64,000 nucleotides of DNA from Calothrix brevissima NIES-22 (GTDB lineage Bacteria; Cyanobacteriota; Cyanobacteriia; Cyanobacteriales; Nostocaceae): NCBI RefSeq assembly GCF_002367995.1, contig NZ_AP018207.1, positions 3,161,083 through 3,225,082 on the forward strand, given 5' to 3'. Below the pieces are notes generated by a model that was not told where the DNA came from, ran no database searches, and saw only the letters and a program-made list of their open reading frames with translations. Numbering within the stretch: the first letter of the stretch is position 1; every line of letters begins with the position of its first letter. This document shows, piece after piece, positions 46,665 to 55,203 of this stretch. A program made the translations under genes and the position numbers.

Positions 46665-47687
46665 AATTTAGATAAGATTGGAAATTGTTTGCAGAATTTG
46701 AAAGTCCAATCAGATATTGTGGTTATTCATCACAAAATGCTCTGATTGATTGTCGATAGACAATAAATATTTAATCAATGCCATTTCGTATCTTTACGCA
46801 AAAAAATATTTTTTTATCAAATATTTTTGCAATGCAATTCTGACTTATTTATCTGGAAAAAGTTTTAGTTATTAATTAATGAATTCAGGCGATCGCTGAT
46901 TTTTATTTTTCTAGGTTATACTGCTTGATAAATTAGATATTTTGTGATGTAGATGATAGCTGAAAGGCTTGCAAAGAAAGGATTTTTTGAGTTAATTTAT
47001 TCTAGTATTCTAGTTAATTTAGTCACAAAAACGCAAAATTATAGGTAAAAATCAGGAATTTGAATAAAGTTTATTGAAGTATTTATCTAATATAGATAAT
47101 TGCCAATCTTCGATTTTTAATATTTATATATACATAAATATTATGTTATTTTTAAATTCAGGAATAACCTAATATTTAAGGTTTATCCAAACTTTTATTG
47201 ACAGAATATTTCAGGTAAATAAGATACGCGCTTCGGGGCATGGCAGTGCCAGTGCCCCTACAATCAACGATAATCTTTACCTCACTAACTAGCAATCTGC
47301 TTTAAATATTTTTATGCAGAAAATTTATAGCAAATTTGAATTGAGTAGAAATAATCTCAAGTTGGTTCTACAAATATTATTGTTTGCAGTTGAGATTTAT
47401 TAGTGAAATTAGTACTTTATAAAGTATACAAATCATTTCATGAACTTTTCATAAAGGATCGCTGTTAATTTATAAATTTTCAGTAAATCTACTAAGTTAA
47501 GAATTAATTAAGTATACAAAACTTTTTACCGTGGAAGTATTTATCAGGTAAGCCTGTCTCTTGAACTAAATTGTATAGTTTAAAGAGCGATCGCTGTCGA
47601 AAGTGTCTCAACTTGAGGCGAGTAATGTTTGCAGAACCTAGATGCGATCGCATTTGCTGCTGTTATTCCCAATGGGTAAACCAGCAA
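46665..47687. other. Long AT-rich non-coding region
   Basis: About 1 kb with no credible gene. It probably contains the RTX promoter at its left end. An inverted copy of the GGGGCACTGGCACTGCC repeat lies at about 47,222-47,312. A few HIP1 sites occur near 47,585 and 47,643. Confidence 0.55.
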
Positions 47688-47858
47688 TCAAAATATGCCA
47701 ACGTTGCTTCCACCATCAACTTGTAGCATGACTCCATTGAGGTAGGAGACGGCGGGAGAACAGAGAAATACGGCAACATTGGCAAATTCCTCTGGCTTAC
47801 CCATGCGGCTTAAAGGGATGTTTGCATTGATAGCTGCAATTTCTGCTTGTTTATTAAT
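47688..47858 (-). pseudogene. C-terminal fragment of a short-chain dehydrogenase (SDR)
   Basis: Minus-strand frame of 56 codons ending in TGA at 47,688. It reads IPLSRMGKPEEFANVAVFL, then CSPAVSYLNGVMLQVDGG, then SNVGIF. This is the standard C-terminus of a classical SDR. The first roughly 200 residues (Rossmann and YxxxK parts) are missing. It abuts and slightly overlaps the stop of the aldolase gene in another frame, so a deletion has joined the two. Confidence 0.85.
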
Positions 47859-48615
47859 CTAAAAGGTCTGGTTGTTCGCGCACCATTCTGTTATAAAATT
47901 GCTGAAAACAGCACCAGCCATTAACAGGTGCGCCGAGATGGATGTGTGTTAAGCGCGCGGTTTCATGACCAATAATTTTGGGTTTACCGGCGGCTTCAGC
48001 TAATAGTTGCGCTTGGCTAGAACGTTCTAAATTCATGAACCACCAACAAGCTTCATCTACGGAACGACCGACGGTAAGCATTCCATGATTGCGCAAAATT
48101 ATAGCTTTATGATGACCTAAGATTTCCACAATTTTTTTAGTTTCATTAATATCTAATAAATCCCCTGTGTATTCATCAAAAACGCTGTGATCTTCGTAGA
48201 AAGCACAAGCTTCTTGATTTAAGGGTTCAAGGGGACGACCTAAGCAAGACCAAGCTTTACCATAAATTGAATGGGTGTGTACTGTAGCGATCGCATCTGG
48301 TCTAGCTTGTAAAATATAAGAATGTACGGCAAAGGTGTCTCGATTTACTGCTAGCTCGCCTTGAACTACATCGCCGTTGTGATTCACTAATATTAAGTGA
48401 GAAACTCGAATTTCCCTAAAATCTATCCCCTGTGGGTTGATCCAAAAATGATCGGTTAATTCTGGATCGCGAACTGTAATATGACCATTGAGACTTTCAT
48501 TAAATCCTAGTTTGGCAAATAAGCGAAAAGCTGCTGCTAGGTGTTGTTTGCGGTATAAACGCTCATCTTCTATTCGCTCAAATACGGGTGGTAATGGTTG
48601 TTGTAATTTACGCAT
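47854..48615 (-). CDS. Class II aldolase/adducin family protein
   Basis: 253 residues. The fold uses a zinc site formed by His residues in VHTHSIYGKAW and ILRNHGMLTVG, with the acidic residue in NQEACAFYEDHS. N-terminal FAKLGFNESLNGHITVRDPE is characteristic. Relatives include fuculose-phosphate aldolase and methylthioribulose-phosphate dehydratase. This longer type is common in cyanobacteria with unknown substrate. ATG at 48615. The downstream end runs into an SDR remnant. Confidence 0.87.
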   Translation of the reverse strand: MRKLQQPLPPVFERIEDERLYRKQHLAAAFRLFAKLGFNESLNGHITVRDPELTDHFWINPQGIDFREIRVSHLILVNHNGDVVQGELAVNRDTFAVHSYILQARPDAIATVHTHSIYGKAWSCLGRPLEPLNQEACAFYEDHSVFDEYTGDLLDINETKKIVEILGHHKAIILRNHGMLTVGRSVDEACWWFMNLERSSQAQLLAEAAGKPKIIGHETARLTHIHLGAPVNGWCCFQQFYNRMVREQPDLLD

Positions 48616-48796
48616 ATTATTTTTCCTACAGTTTTAAGTAACCATGAGTTTTTTGGCTATGGTTAATAGATGTTGTAGTCCAACATCATTTATAAATTCC
48701 ACGATTAGACAAGCAATCGGCATCAATACCGATTTTCTTGCCCCTGGGGACATAAAAATCTTTATTTAGGCTTTTGTACTATCGAGAAAGTAAATC

Positions 48797-49015
48797 TTAC
48801 TGACGCTGGACGCTACGTTTTTGTTTAGTGCCATAGTCAGTTTTTAACCCTAGTTGCTCCAAGGGGGAATAACTCAGGGATTCTTTTAAGATAATCGTAA
48901 ATGGATAGCGCCGGAATACAGTAGCTTGTCCTTGTGACAAAAGCTTTCTGGCATGACTAAGGTGTATAGGAGATAAAGGCAGTCTGTTGGCATCAAGAAT
49001 AAAAACTTTAGTCAT
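48797..49015 (-). pseudogene. N-terminal fragment of an IscB-like RRXRR protein
   Basis: 72 codons from ATG at 49015 (TTG at 49033 in frame). Reads KVFILDANRLPLSPIHLSHA, then RKLLSQGQATVFRRYPFTII. This is the RRXRR/PLMP-type N-terminal domain of IscB-family nucleases, the relatives of Cas9. It continues to LGLKTDYGTKQ, which aligns with the RuvC-I start (LKIDPGSKTTG) but has lost conserved positions, then stops. The HNH and the rest of RuvC are absent. No omega-RNA-like sequence was recognised next to it. Confidence 0.75.
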
Positions 49016-49612
49016 TATGGCTAAATTAACCAAGCAATAATTATCAGGTGTTCTGGTAACAAAGCAACTACCATCTATTGTTGGCGCTGCTGTTGTACTT
49101 TTGCTTTTAGTTTTAGGTAATTAGATCGTGAATATAAGCGATCGCCTCTTGTACAAGATGCAATCTTCAAATCAGTATAGTATTTACTCGGATGCCTGAG
49201 TTATCCTCTTAAAACTTTGCTAGTAAATTCATGACTCCTAATTAGGCTAGTGTCTGTAATATTTTGCCCATCTCCCACTTGGGATCATATTTCTAAGTAC
49301 TACTATTTCAAGCGATCGCCAGTTTGATATGCGTGATATTTGGCTCTAAATGAGAAAATATTAAGTTTTGTAGATATGTGAAAGTTTTTTGCTAGATCGC
49401 CAATTCGCGAAACAAAACTTAGCAATTGCCCAAGAGGCAGGGGGCAGTCTGGATGAAAAAATTTTCATCGCCATGTATGGAAGACAAGGGAAGGAGGACA
49501 AGGGAGACAAGGGGGACAAGGGGGACAAAATCAATTCAAAATTCGCTCATTCAAAATTCAGAAATATTTTTGACTTTTGACTTTTGACTTTTTATGCCCC
49601 ATGCCCCATGCC
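49016..49612. other. Intergenic region upstream of the IscB fragment and downstream of the carotenoid oxygenase gene
   Basis: About 600 bp. HIP1 sites near 49,140 and 49,310, GGGGGACAA 9-mers at 49,483-49,530 and a GACTTTT/GCCCCAT repeat tract at 49,570-49,612. The 63-codon frame at 49,389-49,580 is made largely of the repeat and is not called. Confidence 0.5.
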
Positions 49613-51019
49613 CTATGCCCCTTTCAACTGTGCTTCACTAATCCAAGCACCGTGAAAACCATAAGGTACTCGTTGGGGAATAATTACCCGCGCTACAGGT
49701 TCGCTGCTGACATCTTGGGCATGAACTACCAATAGTTCCGAGGTATCAGAGGTTTCATCATGAACAAAGGTAATTAGCCAGCCATCATCCTCAGCCGTTG
49801 CACCGGGACGGGGGGCAAATACAGCTTCGCCGCCAAAGCGTCCTTGTCCAAATTCATGGGTTTGAGATTTTCCGCTACTGAAGTCGTATTTAATCAGACC
49901 ATCAAATAAAGGTACGGGAGTATTCGCCGCTTTCCCAGCGTAGCCATATCGCGTTGGCAATCCCACATAGTTCTCGTTAATCCGGGGAAATTCGGCAGGG
50001 ATATCATCTAATCTCTGGTCGCTGACTGTACCAGTTTTCAGGTTAAATCGCCATTCATGCAAGCGAGGTACATTAGCATCTGGATCGCTGGAGTTGTCAT
50101 CGCCTAAGACTGTAGTTGAACTCATGCGACAGCCGAGAAGTACTACCTCATCGCCAATTTCGTAAGCATTGTAAATATGGAAAATGTAACAAGGTTCACT
50201 TTCAAACCATCGGATATTACTGTTGTTACCATAACGGGGTATAATACCAAAACGACTAGGGCGATCGCGCTCAAACATAAATAAAGGTTCACCACGTTGT
50301 AACCGTTCGCCACGCATAGTCAATGGTAAATCCAGGAAAATACTATAGTTTTTGGTGATAGCAAAATCATGCATCATCACCGCCACAGGTAAATCAATAG
50401 GCACTGTTTGCAATAATTCCCCAACGGCGGAAACTACACTGTATTGCAGATATGGCGGCGTGAAGGAATAACCAAAAAACATCATCTCGCCGGTGACTGG
50501 ATCTACTTTGGGATGAGCTGTAAAAGCAGAAACCAGCTTGTCATTGTAAGTATACTCGCCAATGGTTTCTAATTCGGGAACTTTAATCGCGTGGGGTGCG
50601 CTACCTTCATGGAGTGCCAACATTTGCCCGCCATGCCAAATTAACGCCGTGTTAGCAGTACGTTTATAAGCACCGTAGGGGTTATCCATTTGCGGTGGTT
50701 CTAACAGTCCACTCCAAACAGCCTTACCCGCTTCGCGTTCAATTTTCCATCCCTGAGTTTGCACATAGCGATTGCGATAAGTGGCTTTACCTTCGCTAAC
50801 ATGTACGCAATGCAACATCCCATCACCATCAAACCAATGGTAATTACCAATGGGCGGCCATTGGGGATTGGGGCCATTGCGGACAAACATCCCCGATAAA
50901 TCCGGTGGTAATTCTCCTAATACTGGCAAACTATCTGTAGCGATTTCCTGCCCCACTGGTGCAAAATTACCACTAAGATATGGATTATCTGCTGTGGTTG
51001 AAATTATGTTACTTGTCAT
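49613..51019 (-). CDS. Carotenoid oxygenase (carotenoid cleavage dioxygenase / RPE65 family)
   Basis: About 468 residues. ATG at 51019 (MTSNIISTTADNPYLSGNFA) preferred over a TTG 8 codons upstream. Seven-bladed propeller enzyme with an iron held by four His: candidates lie in FTAHPKVDP, MMHDFAITKNYS, IFHIYNAYE and the C-terminal YGFHGAW. GMFVRNGPNPQ and HWFDGDGMLH are family signatures. Cleaves a carotenoid or apocarotenoid double bond with O2 to give apocarotenal products; the precise bond is not predictable. Cytosolic. Confidence 0.92.
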   Translation of the reverse strand: MTSNIISTTADNPYLSGNFAPVGQEIATDSLPVLGELPPDLSGMFVRNGPNPQWPPIGNYHWFDGDGMLHCVHVSEGKATYRNRYVQTQGWKIEREAGKAVWSGLLEPPQMDNPYGAYKRTANTALIWHGGQMLALHEGSAPHAIKVPELETIGEYTYNDKLVSAFTAHPKVDPVTGEMMFFGYSFTPPYLQYSVVSAVGELLQTVPIDLPVAVMMHDFAITKNYSIFLDLPLTMRGERLQRGEPLFMFERDRPSRFGIIPRYGNNSNIRWFESEPCYIFHIYNAYEIGDEVVLLGCRMSSTTVLGDDNSSDPDANVPRLHEWRFNLKTGTVSDQRLDDIPAEFPRINENYVGLPTRYGYAGKAANTPVPLFDGLIKYDFSSGKSQTHEFGQGRFGGEAVFAPRPGATAEDDGWLITFVHDETSDTSELLVVHAQDVSSEPVARVIIPQRVPYGFHGAWISEAQLKGA

Positions 51020-51171
51020 AAAAAGCAAACGCGATCGCGGCAATGTTTCCCATATATTTTAGCGATCGCATGATTTTTTTGAGGACAAGGGAAGGGAGAC
51101 AAGGAGGACAAGGGAGACAAGGGGGACAAGGAATTTTAGATTTTAGATTTTAGATTTTAGATTCAAACCCA

Positions 51172-51263
51172 ATCCAAAAGACGCTCGCGGACTCGCTCTA
51201 AGCGAAGCTATGCCGTTGGCGAAGCCTCTCGAAGAGAAGGCTTTACGCTGCGCTATCGCAAAT
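51172..51263. repeat. Interspersed palindrome-rich repeat, copy 2
   Basis: Nearly identical to 10,705-10,797, in the same orientation; contains AAGCGAAGCTATGCCGTTGG. The flanks both contain AATCCAAAA/AAATCC-type A/T-rich repeats. Confidence 0.8.
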
Positions 51264-51407
51264 CCAAAATCCAAAATTGAATTGCCCAATGCTCCATGCC
51301 CAATACCCTAAACCAGCAATCTCAGCAATAGTTTTTCAAAGTTGTAATATTTACGTTCTCTGACATGGGAATACCCTTAAATGGAATATAAGTACGGGAA
51401 GAATCTC

Positions 51408-51779
51408 ATGGCTGATCTGAATGGTACTTGGCTAGGAACCTATTGGCAACAAGGAGTCCCTAGCCGCTTTGAAGCAGTCTTCGTTCAAAGTGGCAATGCT
51501 CTTAGTGGTTCTATTTTGGATGACAATTACTTAGGCGAAGCCCAAATTAGTGGCGAAGTCAATGGACGTAGTATTAGCTTTACCAAACGCTATTTAATTA
51601 CCTCTCCTGCTCCGATAAAATACATTGGCACCCTTTCAGAAAATGAAGATTACATTCAGGGACAATGGAACATTGGCCCCCGCCACTATGGCCCTTGGGA
51701 AGCGCGACGCAGTGGAGAAGATTTGATGGCAGAACTGAAAACGCGGATTCAGCAGCAAATTCCCCAGGCGACGGGGTGA
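51408..51779 (+). CDS. Hypothetical beta-rich protein, about 123 residues
   Basis: ATG at 51408 chosen (GGGAAG 9 bp upstream); ATG at 51381 is in frame. Sequence begins MADLNGTWLGTYWQQGVPSR and has alternating strands: FEAVFVQSGNALSGSI, YIGTLSENEDYIQGQW. The pattern recalls small lipocalin-like or DUF1579-type proteins. No signal. Function unknown. Confidence 0.65.
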   Translation: MADLNGTWLGTYWQQGVPSRFEAVFVQSGNALSGSILDDNYLGEAQISGEVNGRSISFTKRYLITSPAPIKYIGTLSENEDYIQGQWNIGPRHYGPWEARRSGEDLMAELKTRIQQQIPQATG

Positions 51780-51905
51780 AGGGGCAAGGGGGCAGACAAG
51801 GAGGACAAGGGGGACAAGGGGGACAAGGGGGACAAGGGTTATCGCGTCTCTGACAAATGACCATTGACCATTGACTATTGACCATTGACTATTGACCATT
51901 GAAAA
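51780..51905. repeat. GGGGGACAA 9-mers and ACCATTG heptamers
   Basis: Five GACAAGGGG-type units, then a run of heptamers (ACCATTG, ACTATTG) reaching to the ATG of the phosphatase gene. Confidence 0.85.
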
Positions 51906-52541
51906 ATGACAACTCTTTATTTCCTCCGTCACGGACAAACAGAATGCAGTCGCAATAATGCCTTTTGCGGTTCGATAGACTCGGAACTGACAAAAGAAGG
52001 TTTGGCGATGGCGGAAGCTTTTGCCAAGGCTTATATTTCTACTCCTTGGAAAGCAGTTTTTTGTAGTCCGATGCGACGAACTGTATTGACAGCAGCACCT
52101 TTATGTGCAGCGCTCAATATTCAACCAGAAATACGGGATGGGTTGAAGGAAATTAATTATGGTCAGTGGGAAGGAAAACCACCTGACATTATTAACAAAG
52201 AATTTCACGATGATTATCTGCGTTGGTCAGCCGATCCAGCATGGTATGCGCCCACTGGTGGAGAAATGGCAATGACTATAGCTTACAGGGCAATGCAGGT
52301 AGTAGAAGAAATTAAGCAGCTTTACACTAGCGGCAATGTTTTAGTAGTTTCACACAAAGCAACTATCAGAATTATTTTGTGTAGTTTATTAGGTATTGAT
52401 GTAGGACGCTTCCGCTATCGTATTGGTTGTCCGGTAGCTTCTGTAAGTATTGTTGAATTTACCTCTCACGGCCCCTTATTGCGTTCTATGGCAGACCGGA
52501 CTCATTTAGATGAACATTTGCGGAATTTACCAGGTACTTAA
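51906..52541 (+). CDS. Histidine phosphatase (phosphoglycerate-mutase-like) family protein
   Basis: 211 residues. RHG motif LYFLRHGQTE with catalytic His at residue 9; second conserved Arg in CSPMRRTVLTA; acid residue in LKEINYGQWEGKP; second His in VLVVSHKATIRII. Acts on a phosphate ester (sugar phosphate, cobalamin precursor or 3-phosphoglycerate type). The substrate is not evident. Cytosolic. Followed within 20 bp by an ABC transporter remnant. Confidence 0.88.
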   Translation: MTTLYFLRHGQTECSRNNAFCGSIDSELTKEGLAMAEAFAKAYISTPWKAVFCSPMRRTVLTAAPLCAALNIQPEIRDGLKEINYGQWEGKPPDIINKEFHDDYLRWSADPAWYAPTGGEMAMTIAYRAMQVVEEIKQLYTSGNVLVVSHKATIRIILCSLLGIDVGRFRYRIGCPVASVSIVEFTSHGPLLRSMADRTHLDEHLRNLPGT

Positions 52542-52559
52542 GCCTGATACCAAGTTGCA

Positions 52560-52862
52560 ATAAATTTATTACAGCAGGTCAATTTACCCAATTTAGTGGA
52601 AAGATTTGGCAACTTGGATGTGGAAAAAGACTGGTCTGATGTGCTATCTCTAGGAGAACAACAGCGTATTGCTTTTGCTCGCTTGATGATTAACAAGCCA
52701 AAGTATGTGATTTTAGATGAAGCTACTAGCGCTTTAGATATAGAAAACGAAGGAAATCTCTATCAATATCTAGTAGATACACATACAACTTTTATCAGTG
52801 TCGGTCACCGTCCTACTCTTTCTAAATATCACCAAATGAGTTTAGATTTAACTAATTCATAA
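52560..52862 (+). pseudogene. C-terminal fragment of an ABC transporter ATPase (SbmA/BacA-like fused type)
   Basis: The frame is open from 52,548 and reads [17 protein letters not shown], then [19 protein letters not shown] (ABC signature LSLGEQQR), [12 protein letters not shown] (Walker B) and ISVGHRPTL (H-loop). Walker A and the membrane domain are missing. A GTG at 52,596 could start an 88-residue peptide, but this is more likely debris of a longer gene. Confidence 0.8.
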
Positions 52863-52874
52863 TAACTCGATTGA

Positions 52875-52962
52875 GACTTACGCAAAATATGACGGAAAAC
52901 TTGATTCTTGCGTAGCAGTAATTTATGAATTACCGCTACTTTGCCTCTATTGTGCGTAAGTC
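52875..52962. mobile_element. Small inverted-repeat element with GACTTACGCA ends, copy 1
   Basis: GACTTACGCA at 52,875-52,884 and TGCGTAAGTC at 52,953-52,962 enclose 88 bp with an internal TAATTTATGAATTA palindrome. A second element with the same ends lies at 57,298-57,409. Confidence 0.75.
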
Positions 52963-52967
52963 CTATT

Positions 52968-53192
52968 GATATTGACGCCAATCAATACAACATTGATTGC
53001 AATCAACACAACATTGACGCGAATCAATACAACATTGATTGCAATCAACATAACATTGACGCGAATCAACACAACTTTGATTGCAATCAACACAACATTG
53101 AAGCCAATCAATACAACATTGATTGCAATCAACATAACATTGACGCGAATCAACACAACATTGATTGCAATCAACGCAACATTGAAGACGAT
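52968..53192. repeat. Array of alternating 21-bp palindromic units, copy 2
   Basis: About ten 21-bp units alternating TTGATTGCAATCAA with TTGACGCGAATCAA or TTGAAGCCAATCAA, joined by CACAACA/TACAACA spacers. Inverted relative to 21,124-21,349. The array edges are also shared (GATATTGA at one end, ATTGA-GACGATATTTT at the other), so a defined element was copied. All three plus-strand frames stay open. Confidence 0.85.
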
Positions 53193-53247
53193 ATTTTTAA
53201 GCTGCTAAAATCTAATATTTCACTTTGGTGTAAGTTGAAAGTTAAAC

Positions 53248-53384
53248 CAATACTGCTCGGTTAAGGAAAATTGTAGGTTGGGTTGAGGCTCTGCGAAACC
53301 CAACAGAGCTACCCAAATGTTGGGTTTCGTTCCTCAACCCAACCTACGCGGGTTAAGGTTTTTGAGCTTAACCGAGCAGTATTG
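53248..53384. mobile_element. MITE-like element with 18-bp perfect terminal inverted repeats
   Basis: CAATACTGCTCGGTTAAG at 53,248-53,265 and its exact complement at 53,367-53,384 bound 137 bp. AAAGTTAA occurs just outside both ends (53,238 and 53,385) as a possible 8-bp target-site duplication. The interior has GTTGGGTTGAGG/CCTCAACCCAAC inverted repeats. Relative at 43,085. Confidence 0.85.
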
Positions 53385-53401
53385 AAAGTTAAGCAATCGA
53401 C

Positions 53402-53437
53402 AAAAAGAACCCCGACTGATTGAATCAGTCGGGGTTC
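53402..53437 (-). terminator. Terminator of the Tudor-knot gene
   Basis: GAACCCCGACTGATT and AATCAGTCGGGGTTC form a 14-15-bp stem; on the minus strand it is followed by a run of T. It lies about 60 bp after the stop at 53,500. Confidence 0.85.
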
Positions 53438-53499
53438 TCAGCAAATTCTTAATTACGAATTACGTAGACGCGGAGTGGCTTCCCGTAGGGTATTACGAA

Positions 53500-54816
53500 T
53501 TATCTAATTTCTTCCAAATCTACCCACTCATCATAAGCAGAGTCGTAATCTAGGTAATGCACATAATATTGTTTACCTTGGATTTTCTCAATCTTGGCAG
53601 AATACCAATCTTCTTCGTCATCATCCCAGACTTTGACTTTTTGATTGACTGCAAATCCATTCTTATCGGCTTCGCCATGTTCGCGAATCCGAATCTCATC
53701 TTCGCCTACCCATTCGTTGTAGGATGATCCATAGCCCATATAATGTACAAAAAATTGATCGTTGTCGATTTTTTCGATTGTGGCTTGATACCAATCTTCT
53801 TCGTCTTCATCCCAAACTTCGACAGTTTTGTTAACTGCATATTCGCCACTAGCAGATTTTGCAGTAGATTTTGCAGGGGATGAAGCATCTCGCGCAGGTG
53901 GTGAAGGTGCTTGTGCTAGTTCCGCTTTGACTAAGGAATGCGATCGCACAATCACAGCCCGCGCTACAGTTTGAATACCTGTATGCTCGTAGTAGTTGGT
54001 AGTTTGATCCAAGAATGCGGCGACGAAATCTAAGTTATCATCAGCCACTTGGATGAAATTACCTAAATGACTAAATAAAGATTGGGGAGTAACACCAGTC
54101 TTGGCGACTAAGCCATTCATCCAACCTTGAACCGAGTTAAATGCTTGAGTAATAAAGCCAAATTTCTCTGTCGCATTATTACCTGGTAAAGAGTTGCTAA
54201 CGGCTGAAAATACAGGATTTTGCGCTACTACATTAGCGTCAGTGCCGCTAATAATAGTATGAATCTTGCTGAGGAAATCAGGGCCTAAAGGTAAAAGTCC
54301 ATCTAGACAAACTAAAGCCACCATCCGGGTTAAGGATGCATCTTTATAGTTTTCACTTAAAGTAGCCGCAAAAGCTTGAGGATTAGGACTTGGAAGTCCA
54401 TTAAGTTTAGAGAAAGCGATGATTTCCACCGCTATTTTTAAAACTAAATCTATAGTTTGAGTTAAATCTGCTTTGGGAGTAATGTTACTTAAAAAATTGA
54501 GAAAACCAATTTTTTCGCCAATTTTATTAGCTAAAGCTGCTGTAGCCATAGCTGTGTCGGCTTTATCGATAGTTTGATAAAGTTTAATGGCTGTTTGATA
54601 GCCATTTTGAGGATCGTGATAGAGAGAGACAGCGCGATCGCGAATTTTTTGAATAACTTTAGCGTCACTCTCCCCAGTAATTGCACGGATATTGTTATCA
54701 AACCCTACCACATTATTCCACTGACCTGGAGCTACATAATCTAGAGCCTTCAATACCTTGACAGTAATATTGTCAGCTGGTAGTTCGTCAACCAATTGAA
54801 TAATTGACTTATCCAT
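53500..54816 (-). CDS. Helical protein with two C-terminal Tudor-knot/chromo-like domains
   Basis: 438 residues. Residues 1-300 are predicted helical and unrecognised (IIQLVDELPADNITVKVLKA; DYVAPGQWNNVVGFD). A linker rich in Ala/Ser/Pro follows (about 305-330). Two repeats of about 50 residues follow, each with the pattern V-V-WD-DEEDWY-A-IEKI-VHY and YNEWV or YDEWV. This is the Tudor-knot (RNA-binding knot) signature usual in eukaryotic chromatin proteins. Role unknown: RNA, DNA or peptide binding are all possible. Monocistronic with its own terminator. Confidence 0.75.
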   Translation of the reverse strand: MDKSIIQLVDELPADNITVKVLKALDYVAPGQWNNVVGFDNNIRAITGESDAKVIQKIRDRAVSLYHDPQNGYQTAIKLYQTIDKADTAMATAALANKIGEKIGFLNFLSNITPKADLTQTIDLVLKIAVEIIAFSKLNGLPSPNPQAFAATLSENYKDASLTRMVALVCLDGLLPLGPDFLSKIHTIISGTDANVVAQNPVFSAVSNSLPGNNATEKFGFITQAFNSVQGWMNGLVAKTGVTPQSLFSHLGNFIQVADDNLDFVAAFLDQTTNYYEHTGIQTVARAVIVRSHSLVKAELAQAPSPPARDASSPAKSTAKSASGEYAVNKTVEVWDEDEEDWYQATIEKIDNDQFFVHYMGYGSSYNEWVGEDEIRIREHGEADKNGFAVNQKVKVWDDDEEDWYSAKIEKIQGKQYYVHYLDYDSAYDEWVDLEEIR

Positions 54817-54967
54817 TAATCAATCCTCTAAGCCCGAAAACTATAGTCATCGATTATACTCACTGTTTTGGGAATATGTCGCCAGTACTCCGGGCACTGC
54901 CACCTAGAAAAATGATTAAGAATCATGCTAAATTTCATACCAAGTTGCAAAAAGAATGGGAAAAATG

Positions 54968-55200
54968 GTAGGGGCATGGCATTGCCCATTGGTGTCAACT
55001 TAAGCTAAAAGCTATATAGGGCAGGCGTTGTACAAAAACTTTCGCCCTCATCCCCTAACCCCTTCTCCCCCAGGAGAAGGGGAATTAAATCTCTTGCTCC
55101 CCTCTCCCGCCGGGAGAGGGGCTGGGGGTGAGGGCAAAAACCTTGCTACAAAGCGGGTTTCGCATTAAGTTGACATGTATGAGCAATGCCATGCCCCTAC
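54968..55200. mobile_element. MITE-like element, copy D, with outer 18-bp inverted repeats
   Basis: Inner core 54,989-55,175 begins TTGGTGTCAACTTAA and ends TTAAGTTGACA. Outside it GTAGGGGCATGGCATTGC (54,968) and its perfect complement (55,183-55,200) form a second pair of ends. Internal CTTCTCCCCCAGGAGAAGG palindrome as in copies A-C. The IS at 55,204 begins 3 bp after it. Confidence 0.85.
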
Positions 55201-55203
55201 AAT

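Noticed and set aside
49389-49580. 63-codon plus-strand frame before the carotenoid oxygenase gene
   Set aside because: Much of it is translated GGGGGACAA repeat (KGDKGDKGD); no family resemblance.
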